From Pseudoalteromonas sp. S16_S37 (lineage in GTDB: Bacteria; Pseudomonadota; Gammaproteobacteria; Enterobacterales; Alteromonadaceae), in NCBI RefSeq assembly GCF_014694405.1, contig NZ_JAAUWV010000024.1, positions 1 to 64,000 of the forward strand: DNA of 64,000 nucleotides, in the 5' to 3' direction. Position numbers and translations under genes: made by a program. Positions 25,832 to 35,740 of this stretch are shown piece after piece (position 1 is the stretch's first letter; every line of letters starts with the position of its first letter). Below the pieces are notes generated by a model. The model had not been told where the DNA came from. It saw nothing but the letters and a program-made list of their open reading frames with translations, and made no database searches.

Positions 25832-27334
25832 ATGAAATTTGAATACTGTACCTTGTTTAAGGATGTGCAGCTAAGTGGTATTTTCGCAGATAGCAAAACG
25901 TTTGCTGATGCTATTCCTAAACAAAGTTGGCAAGCAGCACAGCAAGCCTACGAGCAAATGGATTTACCACTGACTAACAGTGAACTAACACGCTTTGTTG
26001 CTGAGCATTTTTCGTTTGCAGCTCAGCCTGAATTGCAAGCGCTAAACGATGTTAGTTGTGTTAAAGATTATATTCAGGCTTTATGGCCAAAGTTGCTGCG
26101 TAAGGGCTTTAGCACTAGCAATAATTCGTTACTTGCTCTGCAGCACGACTATGTGGTGCCAGGTGGGCGTTTTAATGAAATTTACTACTGGGATAGCTAT
26201 TTTACCGCGCTAGGTCTTGAAGATAGTGGCAACATCAAACTGATTGAGGCAATGGTAGATAACTTTGTCAGCTTAATTGAGCGTATTGGCTGCGTGCCCA
26301 ACGGTAACCGAGTGTATTACACCAGTCGTTCTCAGCCACCAGTGCTTGCTTTAATGGTAAAGCTGCTGATGCCTTACAAAAAGTCCGATATTGAGTGGCT
26401 CAAACGTATGGTTGATGCGATGACCAAAGAGCACGCATTTTGGCATCAAGGTGAACAGCAGCTTGGTGATAGCTGTGGAGAGTTTAAGCGTGTAGTCAAA
26501 TTTGCAAATGGCGCACAGTTAAATCGCTATTGGGACGATAAGCCCGAGCCAAGGCCTGAGTCTTATGCTGAGGATGTGGCCGATGCAGAGCAACTACCAG
26601 CTGAGCAAAGAGAAGCATTCTTTAGAAATATCCGCGCGGCCTGCGAATCAGGATGGGATTTCAGTGCTCGCTGGTTAGATAAGCCTGATAGCTTGCTAAG
26701 CATTAATACCACCAATCGCGTACCTGTTGATCTAAATGCCTTGCTTTATCTTTTAGAAAAAACACTAAGCGAGTGTTTAATAATGCTTGAGCAGACAAGT
26801 CAGTCGCAAGCGTTTTCGCAACGTGCTGATAGGCGTAAAAAGGCCATTTTACAATTGCTTTGGAATGATACACATGGCTGGTTTTGTGACTTTGACTTGG
26901 CTAAGAAGCGAGCTTCGCCAATGTTAAGTTTGGCAGGGACTGTGCCATTGTTTGCGGGGATCGCTGAACAATCTCAAGCGCATACTATTGCCAACAAACT
27001 CAAGTGTGATTTTTTACGCCCCGGTGGGCTGGTAAGTTGCTTAAGTGAAACCGCACAGCAATGGGACTCACCTAACGGTTGGGCGCCATTACAGTGGTTT
27101 GCTATCAGTGGATTGCGCGATTATGGACTACACGATTTGGCCAAGAACATAGCTCAGCGTTGGCTAGCTATGCTTGAGCAGGACTTTGCTAAACGCGGCT
27201 GTCTGCTTGAAAAATACAATGTGTGTGACCCTTTTCAAACAGCAGGAGGTGGCGAGTACCAAGTTCAGCAAGGGTTTGGATGGACCAACGGGGTAACAAG
27301 TCGCTTGCAGGTTTTATATCAACATAAACTGTAG
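25832..27334 (+). CDS. treF: Cytoplasmic trehalase, GH37
   Basis: This 500-residue enzyme carries both GH37 signatures, PGGRFNEIYYWDSYF near residue 110 and QWDSPNGWAP near 410, plus SGWDFSARW (catalytic acid Asp) and LLEKYNV (catalytic base Glu). It hydrolyses alpha,alpha-trehalose to two glucose molecules. There is no signal peptide, so it acts in the cytoplasm after uptake by the adjacent permease. GAGG precedes the start and the gap to the permease is 9 bp. Confidence 0.95.
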   Translation: MKFEYCTLFKDVQLSGIFADSKTFADAIPKQSWQAAQQAYEQMDLPLTNSELTRFVAEHFSFAAQPELQALNDVSCVKDYIQALWPKLLRKGFSTSNNSLLALQHDYVVPGGRFNEIYYWDSYFTALGLEDSGNIKLIEAMVDNFVSLIERIGCVPNGNRVYYTSRSQPPVLALMVKLLMPYKKSDIEWLKRMVDAMTKEHAFWHQGEQQLGDSCGEFKRVVKFANGAQLNRYWDDKPEPRPESYAEDVADAEQLPAEQREAFFRNIRAACESGWDFSARWLDKPDSLLSINTTNRVPVDLNALLYLLEKTLSECLIMLEQTSQSQAFSQRADRRKKAILQLLWNDTHGWFCDFDLAKKRASPMLSLAGTVPLFAGIAEQSQAHTIANKLKCDFLRPGGLVSCLSETAQQWDSPNGWAPLQWFAISGLRDYGLHDLAKNIAQRWLAMLEQDFAKRGCLLEKYNVCDPFQTAGGGEYQVQQGFGWTNGVTSRLQVLYQHKL

Positions 27335-27500
27335 GTACATGTCTCTAAATCGGCAGGTTGTTGCTATTTTTGGAATTTATCATCCTGCTGATTAACTAAA
27401 AACACTGGCTTATTTTTCGGTTTGGTTTTTGTTTGAAAAATAAGCAATTCTAAAACGCCCGTCTATACTCAGCTTTAACGTCTTTTCTGCGGAGCTGATT

Positions 27501-30317
27501 ATGAATCGTGTCCTGCTTTTTCTGTGCCTTGTATTTTTACCTCACGTTACTCATGCTGCAAATGTAAATAATTGGCAGTGGCATGAAGTCCAAGCTAAAT
27601 CTGATAACTTACCGCAAGCAAACCTCTTTAAGTTAGATAGCCTGCGAATCACAGCCGACTTAATGGCGCTTGTTGACGCGCAACATAAGTTGCGAGTTCA
27701 TTTGCCCGATGGGCAAGGTGGGTATGTTGAGTATGTGATTTGGCATGACTCCATAATGGCGCCGCAATTACAGAATAAATATCCGATGATCAGAAGCTTT
27801 GCAGGATATCAAAGCAATGCAACGCACAATACGGGGCGCTTTGATCTCGGTCCAAATGGTTTTTTTGCTTTTTATCATGTTAACAGTGACGCGCTGTACC
27901 TTGACCCTCACAATGATCTTTATAAGCTCTATCGAAAAGACAGTAATAATACGCCTTGGCAAGATGAGGTGATAACGTTGTCGCAAAGCAATATGCCTTT
28001 GGGTGATAATCATAAAAGAGGCCCGCTTATTGGCAATGGTGGCACCGTAGAAATGGTGACTTATCGTTTGGCAGTCACCACCAGTGATGAGTACACCACA
28101 TTTTATGGCGGTAAAACCCAAGCCCTCAATGGTATTGTGACCACCATAAACCGCGTAAATCAGATTTACCAAACCGATATTGCCGTAAAACTTGAACTGG
28201 TTGCCAACAATGACACGTTAATTTTTACCGCAAATGACCCTTACGATAATGGTAACTTGGACGACACGTTATCAGAGGTGCAAAACCAAATTGATGCCTT
28301 AATTGGCTCAGCTAATTATGATGTTGGCCACTTAATGGCAACCTCAGGGGCTGGTCTTGCGGCGCTGGGTGTTATCTGTGCAAACGGAGCAAAAGCTCAG
28401 GGCATGACGGGTATTGCAACGCCTCAGGGTGATGCGTTTGATGTGGACTATGTAGCCCATGAACTCGGCCATCAGTTTGGTGCAAATCATACATATAATG
28501 GTTCGGATGGGTCATGTACAACACGCGTAGCTAATTCAGCTTACGAGCCTGGCAGTGGCATTACTATCATGGCCTATGCGGGCATTTGTGGCAGCGAAAA
28601 TTTGGCCTCAAATTCTATTGCGATGTTCCATTCGCGCAGTATTGATGAAATTAATACTCACCTAACGCAAAGCTCCGGCGCTACCTGTGGCACACTGACC
28701 GACAATGGCAATAAAGCGCCAATCGCAGATGCTAAAGGCGATCATACTATTCCGGTCAATACGCCATTTATGCTCACCGGTTCAGCAACGGATGCAAATA
28801 GCGGTGACACACTTTCGTATGCGTGGGAGCAATTGGATCTGGGCTCTCAAACTTCCAGTAGTACAGATCTCAAAGATAATGGTAATGGCCCAATGTTTCG
28901 GCCCTATTTGCCAAGCGCTTCGGCAACTCGTTACTTTCCATTACTCGCGGATGTGATATCTGGGCAAGTGACCAAAGGTGATGGTTACCCAACAACTGAT
29001 AGAACGATGACGTTCCGCTTTATAGTCAGAGACGGCAAAGGGGGCGTGAGTTTTGACACGGCTCAGGTGACTACTGAGTCGGCCGCGGGTCCTTTTACAA
29101 TTACCGCACCAGATGAAAATACCACAGCAGGTGATAATAACGTGATCACTGTGAGCTGGAATGTAGCTAATACAGATCAAGCGCCCGTGTCGTGTAGCAG
29201 TGTCAACATTATGCAAACTAATAGCGATGCAACCCAAACCCAAATTCTAGTTGCCAACACGCCCAATGATGGGCAGCAGCAAGTGAATTTAGTCGGCAGC
29301 GAAAACAACAAAGCAAGAGTAATGGTGCAATGTGCCTCTAGTGTGTTTTATGCTTTGTCTAAAGAGTTTGAATTAGCAACCACGTTGGCGGTTACCTCGC
29401 AACAAGCTATTTCGGTTGCAGAAGACAACAGTGTCACCTTGCAAGCGTCGCAGTTTTCGGTGGTGAATCAACAAACAGGATCGCAACTGGTTTTAAATGT
29501 GCTCTCTGGTAGTAACTATTCCTTTGCGGGTAATACCGTAACACCAGCAACTAATTTTAACGGCGAACTGAATGTTAATATCAGCCTAACCGATGGGACT
29601 ACGACCACCAGTTATCCTGCCAAAGTAACCGTTACTGCTGTAAATGACGCGCCACAAGTAGTGTCGCAACAAGCTTTGTCAGTAAAAGAAGATGAGAGTA
29701 TTGCGTTGGGCGTTGCCCTATTTGAAGTTGTAGACGTAGATAGCAGTACTTTTACACTAGCTATCGACACTGGTGACAATTATACCGTGGATGCGAATGT
29801 GGTTCGTCCACAGGAAAACTTTAATGGTTTGTTGCAAGTGCCCATTAAAGTCAGTGACCAACAAGGGGCAAATGCAAGCTTTACCGCGCAGATAACAGTA
29901 ACGCCTGTTAATGATGCACCTGTTGCTGGTAACGATACCGTTAGTGCTATTTCAGGTACATCAACCACTTTTAATGTATTGGCCAATGACTCAGACATTG
30001 ATGGCGATAGCCTAACAATAAGCGACTTAATTTATCAAGGTACTGGAACAGCTGCGATTTCTGGTAACGTGATCAGTTATCAGTCGGCTTCTGGGTTTAC
30101 AGGGCAAGAGCAAATTGTTTATACGATAGAAGACGCTAGCGGAGAAATGGCACAAGCAACGGTAAGTATTAATGTGCAAGCTCAACCTGTTGCGCCACTT
30201 ACAAATAATTTGGATAGCGGCTCTGGTGGAGGTTCATTTGGTTATTGGATTTACGTGTTATGCTTGTGCTTAGTATCGAGGCGTTTTGTTAAAGGAGGGG
30301 AAACATGCGCAGCCTGA
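27501..30317 (+). CDS. Secreted reprolysin-like (M12B) metalloprotease with GlyGly-CTERM tail
   Basis: This 938-residue protein has a signal peptide (about 1-19), a propeptide-like region, and a zinc metalloprotease domain with the extended motif His320-Glu-x-x-His324-x-x-Gly-x-x-His330 (HELGHQFGANH) followed by a Met-turn (IMAYAG). Behind it are a PKD/Ig-like domain (about 400-530) and cadherin-like repeats (ISVAEDNSV, LSVKEDESI, NDSDIDGD). The C-terminus has GSGGGSFG, a hydrophobic helix and RR, as in GlyGly-CTERM proteins that are processed by rhombosortase after type II secretion. It probably degrades external protein. GGAG precedes the start. Confidence 0.92.
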   Translation: MNRVLLFLCLVFLPHVTHAANVNNWQWHEVQAKSDNLPQANLFKLDSLRITADLMALVDAQHKLRVHLPDGQGGYVEYVIWHDSIMAPQLQNKYPMIRSFAGYQSNATHNTGRFDLGPNGFFAFYHVNSDALYLDPHNDLYKLYRKDSNNTPWQDEVITLSQSNMPLGDNHKRGPLIGNGGTVEMVTYRLAVTTSDEYTTFYGGKTQALNGIVTTINRVNQIYQTDIAVKLELVANNDTLIFTANDPYDNGNLDDTLSEVQNQIDALIGSANYDVGHLMATSGAGLAALGVICANGAKAQGMTGIATPQGDAFDVDYVAHELGHQFGANHTYNGSDGSCTTRVANSAYEPGSGITIMAYAGICGSENLASNSIAMFHSRSIDEINTHLTQSSGATCGTLTDNGNKAPIADAKGDHTIPVNTPFMLTGSATDANSGDTLSYAWEQLDLGSQTSSSTDLKDNGNGPMFRPYLPSASATRYFPLLADVISGQVTKGDGYPTTDRTMTFRFIVRDGKGGVSFDTAQVTTESAAGPFTITAPDENTTAGDNNVITVSWNVANTDQAPVSCSSVNIMQTNSDATQTQILVANTPNDGQQQVNLVGSENNKARVMVQCASSVFYALSKEFELATTLAVTSQQAISVAEDNSVTLQASQFSVVNQQTGSQLVLNVLSGSNYSFAGNTVTPATNFNGELNVNISLTDGTTTTSYPAKVTVTAVNDAPQVVSQQALSVKEDESIALGVALFEVVDVDSSTFTLAIDTGDNYTVDANVVRPQENFNGLLQVPIKVSDQQGANASFTAQITVTPVNDAPVAGNDTVSAISGTSTTFNVLANDSDIDGDSLTISDLIYQGTGTAAISGNVISYQSASGFTGQEQIVYTIEDASGEMAQATVSINVQAQPVAPLTNNLDSGSGGGSFGYWIYVLCLCLVSRRFVKGGETCAA

Positions 30318-30694
30318 TGATTGGTTTACTCGCATTAGGTATCTTAAGTGGTTGTGAAATGGTAACTAATAGCGAGCCAAGCAAGCCTGCATCTGAGTTA
30401 GTCAATATAGATAGACCATTGGAGTGGTTTGTAAATACGAGCGTTGAACAAGTCATTAAAGCGCATGAAGCGCAGCAGATATTTGGTCTGATTGCGCTTA
30501 ATCGGCGAGGTCACTTTTATCCTAAAATTGGCATGGCAAGAGGCCCTTTAACTTTAAAAGCGGGTTGCCAAACTTGGCTAATCTCCGCCTCAAATGACGT
30601 GGTTACCAATGATAGCGAACGTGAACAAGCTGCAGCAATGCAAGCGTTTGCCGCTAAGTTTAATATGCACATGGAATCTAAGTGTTTACCCTAA
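30305..30694 (+). CDS. Small lipoprotein overlapping the protease gene
   Basis: This 129-residue protein has a lipoprotein signal with lipobox LSGC at residues 14-17, then about 110 polar residues with two further cysteines (Cys88 and Cys127) that could pair. The family is not recognised. A very strong AAAGGAGGGG ribosome site lies inside the protease gene, and the start overlaps its 3' end by 13 bp, so the two are co-translated. A role linked to secretion or control of the protease is possible but unproven. Confidence 0.75.
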   Translation: MRSLMIGLLALGILSGCEMVTNSEPSKPASELVNIDRPLEWFVNTSVEQVIKAHEAQQIFGLIALNRRGHFYPKIGMARGPLTLKAGCQTWLISASNDVVTNDSEREQAAAMQAFAAKFNMHMESKCLP

Positions 30695-30701
30695 AATAAT
30701 T

Positions 30702-30735
30702 AAACGGCTAACGAAGGTTGGCCGTTTCGTTTTTC
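30702..30735 (+). terminator. Terminator after the protease-lipoprotein operon
   Basis: AAACGGC and GCCGTTT pair around a 12-base loop, followed by CGTTTTTC. It lies eight bases after the lipoprotein stop codon. Confidence 0.7.
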
Positions 30736-30964
30736 AAAGCCTTTGGCTCTTACGACTCCTCTTCTAACATACAAAATCTATTCTTCAGGCTTAAAAATAA
30801 GTGGTAAGCGACTTCTGTAACATGCACTGTAAAGTTTGTGTTTTTTATAATATTTTGATTTCCAAGCTTATTGTTTTATTTTTGCTGCAAAGTCGGGAGA
30901 AAGTCGTAAGCAAGCAATGAAATTTATGCAAACCTGTGAAAAGTACAGTGCAAGGGTAAACAAC

Positions 30965-31423
30965 ATGATTTTAAAACAACTACGCTTGAGCCGACATTTA
31001 ACTCAAGAGCAGCTTGCGGATATGGCAGGCCTTAATGTAAGGACGATTCAACGCATAGAGAGCGGTCAAAAAGCCAGTGTAGAGTCATTAAAATGTTTAG
31101 CCAGCGCACTTGATGTAGATATTCAGCAACTACAGCAGGAGCAATTTATGATCAATAAAAATCAAGATAATTGGCAAGCCTTGCCACTTTTTTTAAAAGT
31201 GTGGTTTGTATTTAACTTTTTGCAGACTAAACCAACAAGGCGATCAGCGAGTCGTGTTCAGCTCATTGGGCATGTTAGTGGCTTTTTATTTTGCTGTTTG
31301 GGTTTTATCAGTGAAGCTGCATTGGCAGGTGGGTTAATTTTATTAGCCAGTGCCTACCTATTTAATATCCTCATATATCAAGGGGATAAATATGGTATTT
31401 GGTACGACACCGACTTAGATTAA
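30965..31423 (+). CDS. XRE-family HTH regulator with membrane tail
   Basis: This 152-residue protein starts with a helix-turn-helix (LRLSRHLTQEQLADMAGLNVRTIQRIESGQ, about 3-58) and ends with a membrane part of two hydrophobic helices (about 105-140). The start at 30965 has AAGGG ten bases upstream; a longer frame from 30917 is less well supported. The build suggests a membrane-held transcription factor. It shares the RTIQRIE recognition-helix pattern with the IS-truncated gene at 91-405. No partner gene is evident. Confidence 0.85.
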   Translation: MILKQLRLSRHLTQEQLADMAGLNVRTIQRIESGQKASVESLKCLASALDVDIQQLQQEQFMINKNQDNWQALPLFLKVWFVFNFLQTKPTRRSASRVQLIGHVSGFLFCCLGFISEAALAGGLILLASAYLFNILIYQGDKYGIWYDTDLD

Positions 31424-31441
31424 ACGGACTTTTGACTTTGA

Positions 31442-31464
31442 ATAGGTGAGGGCTCCTCACCTAT
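31442..31464. terminator. Hairpin between convergent XRE and acyltransferase genes
   Basis: ATAGGTGAGG and CCTCACCTAT form a perfect ten-base-pair stem with a three-base loop. T runs are short on both sides, but the position between convergent genes suits a shared terminator. Confidence 0.7.
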
Positions 31465-31476
31465 GTTTGCTGGGAA

Positions 31477-32622
31477 CTAGGCTCTTTTGCCATTTAAGAA
31501 TAAGCCGATAAAAGTGTGCCTTACAAACAGGTAATAACTTAGAAAACAAATCAGCAAGGTGATAATCACGCTTATGGCGTATTTAATAAAGATAGACACG
31601 GATGCATCTATCAAAGGTATTTGCACACACATTAATACTGGAAAATGAATGAGGTAAACCCAGTACGATGCATCGCTGATATAACGAAAAAGTGAATTCG
31701 TCTGAGCCATAAATTGATACGCCAGCACGATTACCAAAAGAGACCAGCTAACCACGGATATACTTTGTACAAGCACAGTAAAAAGGTGCTCAATTCCTTG
31801 TGCTTTGGCCTGGCCTAACTGCATGAAGTGAATAACTTGCTCGATGCTCATTGGCTCAGGTAATCGCTGCAAATATACACTGTAACTAACTGCCCCAATA
31901 ATAAACAAATACTTAGTATAAGGTTTGAGTGCTTCTAGTATTGCCAGATTGGTATAAAAACTAGCGCCAAGTAAAAAGAAAACCCCATAAAAACCATAGG
32001 ACCAAAACTCAATCTTTAGTTTGTCTGGGGAGCTAAACGGCACGTATTGAAAATACAGCGAGCATGAAATGATTAAGGGCAACAACACAATGATTGACAG
32101 TGGCTTGCTAAACAGTTTGAAGATGTAAAGTAGTGTTGTTTTACTTTGCCACAGCAGAGCAAAAACCAGACAAAAACCAAATAGATTCCACAAAAACCAT
32201 AGGTGCATGGTGCTTAATTGGGGCTCTTTCATATAACTGAACGCACTAAAAATGGCTGGCAAATTTTTAACAGTGGATGCTTCCCACTTAAGCGCGACGA
32301 CAAAGGCGATAGTAAGCAGAGGTAAAAAAATCAACAATGGCAAAGCGATGCGTTTTGTTCTGTGCCATAAAAAAGCTTTGCTGCCTTTGGCGTCCAGCAA
32401 AAAATGTGCAAAAAAACCTGCAATAATAAAAAATACAGGCATTCTGAACAGATGTAGCCAGTGGCTAAATAAGTCAAATACATAGGATGGATTGGCATCT
32501 GACGTAAACCAAAGGTTGTGCATAAATGGACTGTAGGCTAAAGCTGCATGGTAAAAAAGACCGAGCAGTAAAGCTTGAGCACGTAAATTGTCCATAAAAT
32601 GATATCGCGTATCGTGTGACAT
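31477..32622 (-). CDS. Membrane acyltransferase, OafA/MdoC type
   Basis: This 381-residue protein has about ten membrane segments and the acyltransferase-3 pattern: YHFMDNLRAQALLLGLFYHAALAY at the N-terminus and LFRMPVFFIIAGFFAHFLL at about 60-80. It resembles MdoC-like proteins that succinylate or acetylate glucans at the inner membrane; the acceptor is unknown. The start is the ATG at 32622 (32634 is in frame and possible). It is divergent from a NarL-type two-component system, which may or may not control it. Confidence 0.85.
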   Translation of the reverse strand: MSHDTRYHFMDNLRAQALLLGLFYHAALAYSPFMHNLWFTSDANPSYVFDLFSHWLHLFRMPVFFIIAGFFAHFLLDAKGSKAFLWHRTKRIALPLLIFLPLLTIAFVVALKWEASTVKNLPAIFSAFSYMKEPQLSTMHLWFLWNLFGFCLVFALLWQSKTTLLYIFKLFSKPLSIIVLLPLIISCSLYFQYVPFSSPDKLKIEFWSYGFYGVFFLLGASFYTNLAILEALKPYTKYLFIIGAVSYSVYLQRLPEPMSIEQVIHFMQLGQAKAQGIEHLFTVLVQSISVVSWSLLVIVLAYQFMAQTNSLFRYISDASYWVYLIHFPVLMCVQIPLIDASVSIFIKYAISVIITLLICFLSYYLFVRHTFIGLFLNGKRA

Positions 32623-32789
32623 ATTAACACCCATAAAAATTGAAAGTGCATTTAGCGTAGCGGATATGGCATGGTAAAAAATGTGACGCTTATCATGTAA
32701 TTAACTATGACATTTATCACTGGTATCGGGGCTGATGGCTTGCGATAATATCTAGGTACGCTCTTCGCAGGGTTATAAGAAAAATAATA

Positions 32790-33944
32790 ATGGAACAAAC
32801 CATAAGACATACAACAGACTGGACTTACTCGACGATAGCCTCTTGGTTGGGGGTAACAATTGCATGTTTTTATTACACCAATGGCCAACAAAATATATGG
32901 ATGCAAACACCTATTCACTTGGCTTTGTTAGGTTTATTGTGGTTTATTATCAAAAGACCTAATGATTACGTGAACCAAGCTGCCAGTGCCTACTTCGTGC
33001 TGCTGGTTTTATTGATGCAGTTGACGACCACGAGCTTAGTGTTTATTCATTTAGTGATGTTTACCGCCATTTTCAGTGCGCATTTTTCAGCGGGCAAAAT
33101 GCTATTGTGTGTTATCGCTATTTTAAGCGCCTATAGTATTACCCATTGGCAAAGGTGGGAGGGAGATATCCCATGGGTTACTTTGTTGGTTTGGTTTTTC
33201 TTTTCTCTTATGAATTGGTTTGTCAGTCGCCGAATTATAGAAAGTTTAAACATTCATTATCAGTCAAAGCAAAACTACAAAGAGCTAAAAGCGACGCAAA
33301 GTTTAGTGACTGCAATGGGAGCTGAACAAGAAAGGCTGAGTTTATCCAGAGAATTGCACGACACACTAGGGCATAAATTAACAGCGTTAAGCATCAACTT
33401 AGATTTTGCTAAACGCCAAGCTGCTGAAGAATCACTAGAAGCCATCTCGCTATGTCATCGTTTAAGTCAGGAAGTGCTCGAAGAAGTCAGGGAAATTGTT
33501 TCAAAACAACGTCAAAAGCATGCCTTGCTCAACGATAGCTTACAACAAGTGTTTGCCGCCACGCCTCAACTTATCTGTAAATTGTCTATCTCGGATGAGA
33601 TTGATACGCTCACACAGCAACAAAGCATCTGTGTGGTACGCTTTTGCCAAGAAATGATCAGCAATACCCTAAAGCATACCAAAGCCACTGAAATTCAGTT
33701 CACGGTGCAAGTTAAACCTTCAAACGATGCGCAAGACAAAACTCCTTGGTTAGTAGCCAGTGCGTTACATAATCAAAAAGAACTTAAACGACCCAAACCG
33801 GCTAACGGGTTAAAAGGATTAGATGAAAGGCTGCAATTGTTATCCGGTACGTTTAAACAATATATTTGTGAAGATAGGTTGTTCAGTGAAATATCATTTC
33901 CGTTAACTCAAACAGAGGACGCCAATGGATCACGACATCATTAA
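32790..33944 (+). CDS. Sensor histidine kinase, NarL/DesK type
   Basis: This 384-residue kinase has five to six membrane helices in the first 145 residues, a short coiled stretch, a HisKA_3 dimerisation domain with phospho-acceptor His190 (RELHDTLGHKLT), and a C-terminal ATPase domain (about 270-380, NTLKHTKAT N box, GLKGLDERL). The membrane-embedded input without a large loop resembles DesK-type sensors of membrane state. It overlaps its regulator gene by 20 bp. Confidence 0.93.
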   Translation: MEQTIRHTTDWTYSTIASWLGVTIACFYYTNGQQNIWMQTPIHLALLGLLWFIIKRPNDYVNQAASAYFVLLVLLMQLTTTSLVFIHLVMFTAIFSAHFSAGKMLLCVIAILSAYSITHWQRWEGDIPWVTLLVWFFFSLMNWFVSRRIIESLNIHYQSKQNYKELKATQSLVTAMGAEQERLSLSRELHDTLGHKLTALSINLDFAKRQAAEESLEAISLCHRLSQEVLEEVREIVSKQRQKHALLNDSLQQVFAATPQLICKLSISDEIDTLTQQQSICVVRFCQEMISNTLKHTKATEIQFTVQVKPSNDAQDKTPWLVASALHNQKELKRPKPANGLKGLDERLQLLSGTFKQYICEDRLFSEISFPLTQTEDANGSRHH

Positions 33945-34551
33945 TTGTTTGTTGGTTGAAGACCAAACGCTGGTTCGTATGGGGTTAAAAAACTTGCTTG
34001 AATTAGATGATGGCATTCGCGTTATAGATTGCGCTGAAAATGGCGAGGTCTGCCTGAACCTATTAGAGCGCAATCACTATGATCTGGTTTTGCTTGATAT
34101 GCGAATGCCCGTAAAAACAGGGCTTGAAGTGTTGCAGGCGATGAAAAGCCAAAACAACACCACCAAAGTTTTAATTATTACTACTTTTGAAGATTGCGAC
34201 GTGTTGGTTAAAGCGATACACCTTGGCGCACGTGGTTACATTTTAAAAAATGCTGAGCTTGAAAGCTTAATCTTGGCTATTAAGGCGGTACACCGTGGTG
34301 AACTCGTTCTGCAAGATACCATCACGCAGTATATGCTGAAGCAAACAATCGCGAAGAGCGAATCTTTGACAAAAAAGGAACACGAAGTTCTTAAATGTAT
34401 GTCGCTTGGGCTTTCTAATAAAGCAATTGCTGAGCATTTAAACAACTCCGAAGGAACAATTAGAAATCATGTCTCTATGGTGCTGGCTAAATTAAACGTC
34501 AGTGATAGAACGCAAGCCGTGGTGAAAGCCATTAACGAATGTTTAATTTAG
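33925..34551 (+). CDS. Response regulator, NarL/LuxR family
   Basis: This 208-residue regulator has a receiver domain with phospho-acceptor Asp58 (LVLLDMRMP), the conserved Lys in GYILKNAE, and a LuxR-type helix-turn-helix (about 140-205, LTKKEHEVLKCMSLGLSNKAIAE). GAGGACG precedes the start, which lies within the kinase gene, so the two are co-translated. Its targets are unknown; the divergent acyltransferase or the yjgN operon downstream are nearby candidates. Confidence 0.95.
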   Translation: MDHDIINCLLVEDQTLVRMGLKNLLELDDGIRVIDCAENGEVCLNLLERNHYDLVLLDMRMPVKTGLEVLQAMKSQNNTTKVLIITTFEDCDVLVKAIHLGARGYILKNAELESLILAIKAVHRGELVLQDTITQYMLKQTIAKSESLTKKEHEVLKCMSLGLSNKAIAEHLNNSEGTIRNHVSMVLAKLNVSDRTQAVVKAINECLI

Positions 34552-34670
34552 TGCTGATGAATAATTGTAAAAAATAAAAAACTTAGCGTTGTGGCAATGG
34601 TCAAGTTTTAGCTATACTCCCGCGCTGTTCCCTTTTTGGGGTGTTAGACAAATTTGGAGTTATAATTTAA

Positions 34671-35739
34671 ATGGACTTACAGTCTGTCAATGATATCGAA
34701 AATACGCCGCCTAAGGTACAAACGCACACAGTGCAATTTAGCGGTGATGCAGCCAGCTACTTTAGTATTTGGGCTGTTAATATTCTTTTTACCATTCTAA
34801 CATTGGGCATATACTCAGCTTGGGCAACTGTTAGAAACAAGCAATATTTCTATGGGCATACCTCAATTGATGGTCATAGGTTTGACTACTTAGCAACGCC
34901 AATGCAAATCCTAAAAGGGCGCGTTTTAGCGGCCATCTGTTTTACAGTTTATATTGTTTCGAGTAGCTACTTTCCTTTAATCGCAGCGTTGTTCTTGTTA
35001 GTTTGGATGTTTGCTTTACCTTGGGTGATTAACCAAGGGTTGCGTTTTAACTTGCGTATGACGCGTTACCGGAATGTTCAGTTCTCGTTTGCTGGCAACT
35101 ATAAAGACGCATTTATTAATTTTATAGTACTCCCATTCTTGAGTCTTTTTACGCTTTACTTAGCAATGCCGTGGGTACTAAAACGTATAGATACATACAT
35201 TCATTCATAACAATATTTTTTATGGCGACAAAAAACTGAATGTACAATTGGTGACATCGGAGTATTTCAAAATGGCCTTTGCCTGTTTCTTTACCGTTAT
35301 CGGTGTCACTATTGTCATAGGCGTTTTTACGGTTGTACTGGGTAGTATTGATAATCTTGCACAGCAACCTCAGCTACTAGGCGGTATTATCGTACTGTTT
35401 AACTTTTTGATGGTAACCATTGTGGCGGGGATGTATCAAGCTATGGTACGTAATCATATTTTCAATAATGCTCAGTTTGAACAGGTTGCTCGGTTTGAAT
35501 CTACATTGGCCACCGTTGATTATGTAGTGCTCGTTTTTACCAATGCGCTTGCGATAGTATGCTCGCTTGGTTTAGCGCTGCCTTGGGCAAAAGTTCGTAA
35601 AGCTAAAATGTTGGCTGCAGCAACGATGGTATGCGTATACCCAGGTGCTGAACAAGTCATTAATGTTCAACAAGACAGCCAGTCATCGTTTGCTGAAGAA
35701 GCGGCAAATGTGTTTGATATAGATATTTCTCTTACTTGA
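34671..35739 (+). pseudogene. yjgN: yjgN-like DUF898 membrane protein gene, frameshifted
   Basis: The gene encodes a DUF898 (YjgN) polytopic membrane protein in two pieces. The first reads 179 residues (YFSIWAVNILFTILTLGIYSAWATVRNKQYFYGHT) and stops at 35210. The second, in another frame, continues with NNIFYGDKKLNV and then VTSEYFKMAF to 35739. The junction at 35198-35208 reads CATTCATTCAT. Removing one four-base ATTC copy restores an uninterrupted frame (DTYIHNNIFYGD), so a tandem 4-bp duplication is the likely lesion. The intact protein would be about 355 residues. The next gene, 1 bp away, is also broken. Sequencing error is possible but would have to be a 4-bp insertion. Confidence 0.82.
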
Positions 35740-35740
35740 T

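Noticed and set aside
27768..28172. A 134-codon minus-strand frame inside the metalloprotease gene
   Set aside because: It has no ribosome site or recognisable domain and lies fully antisense to a clear protease.
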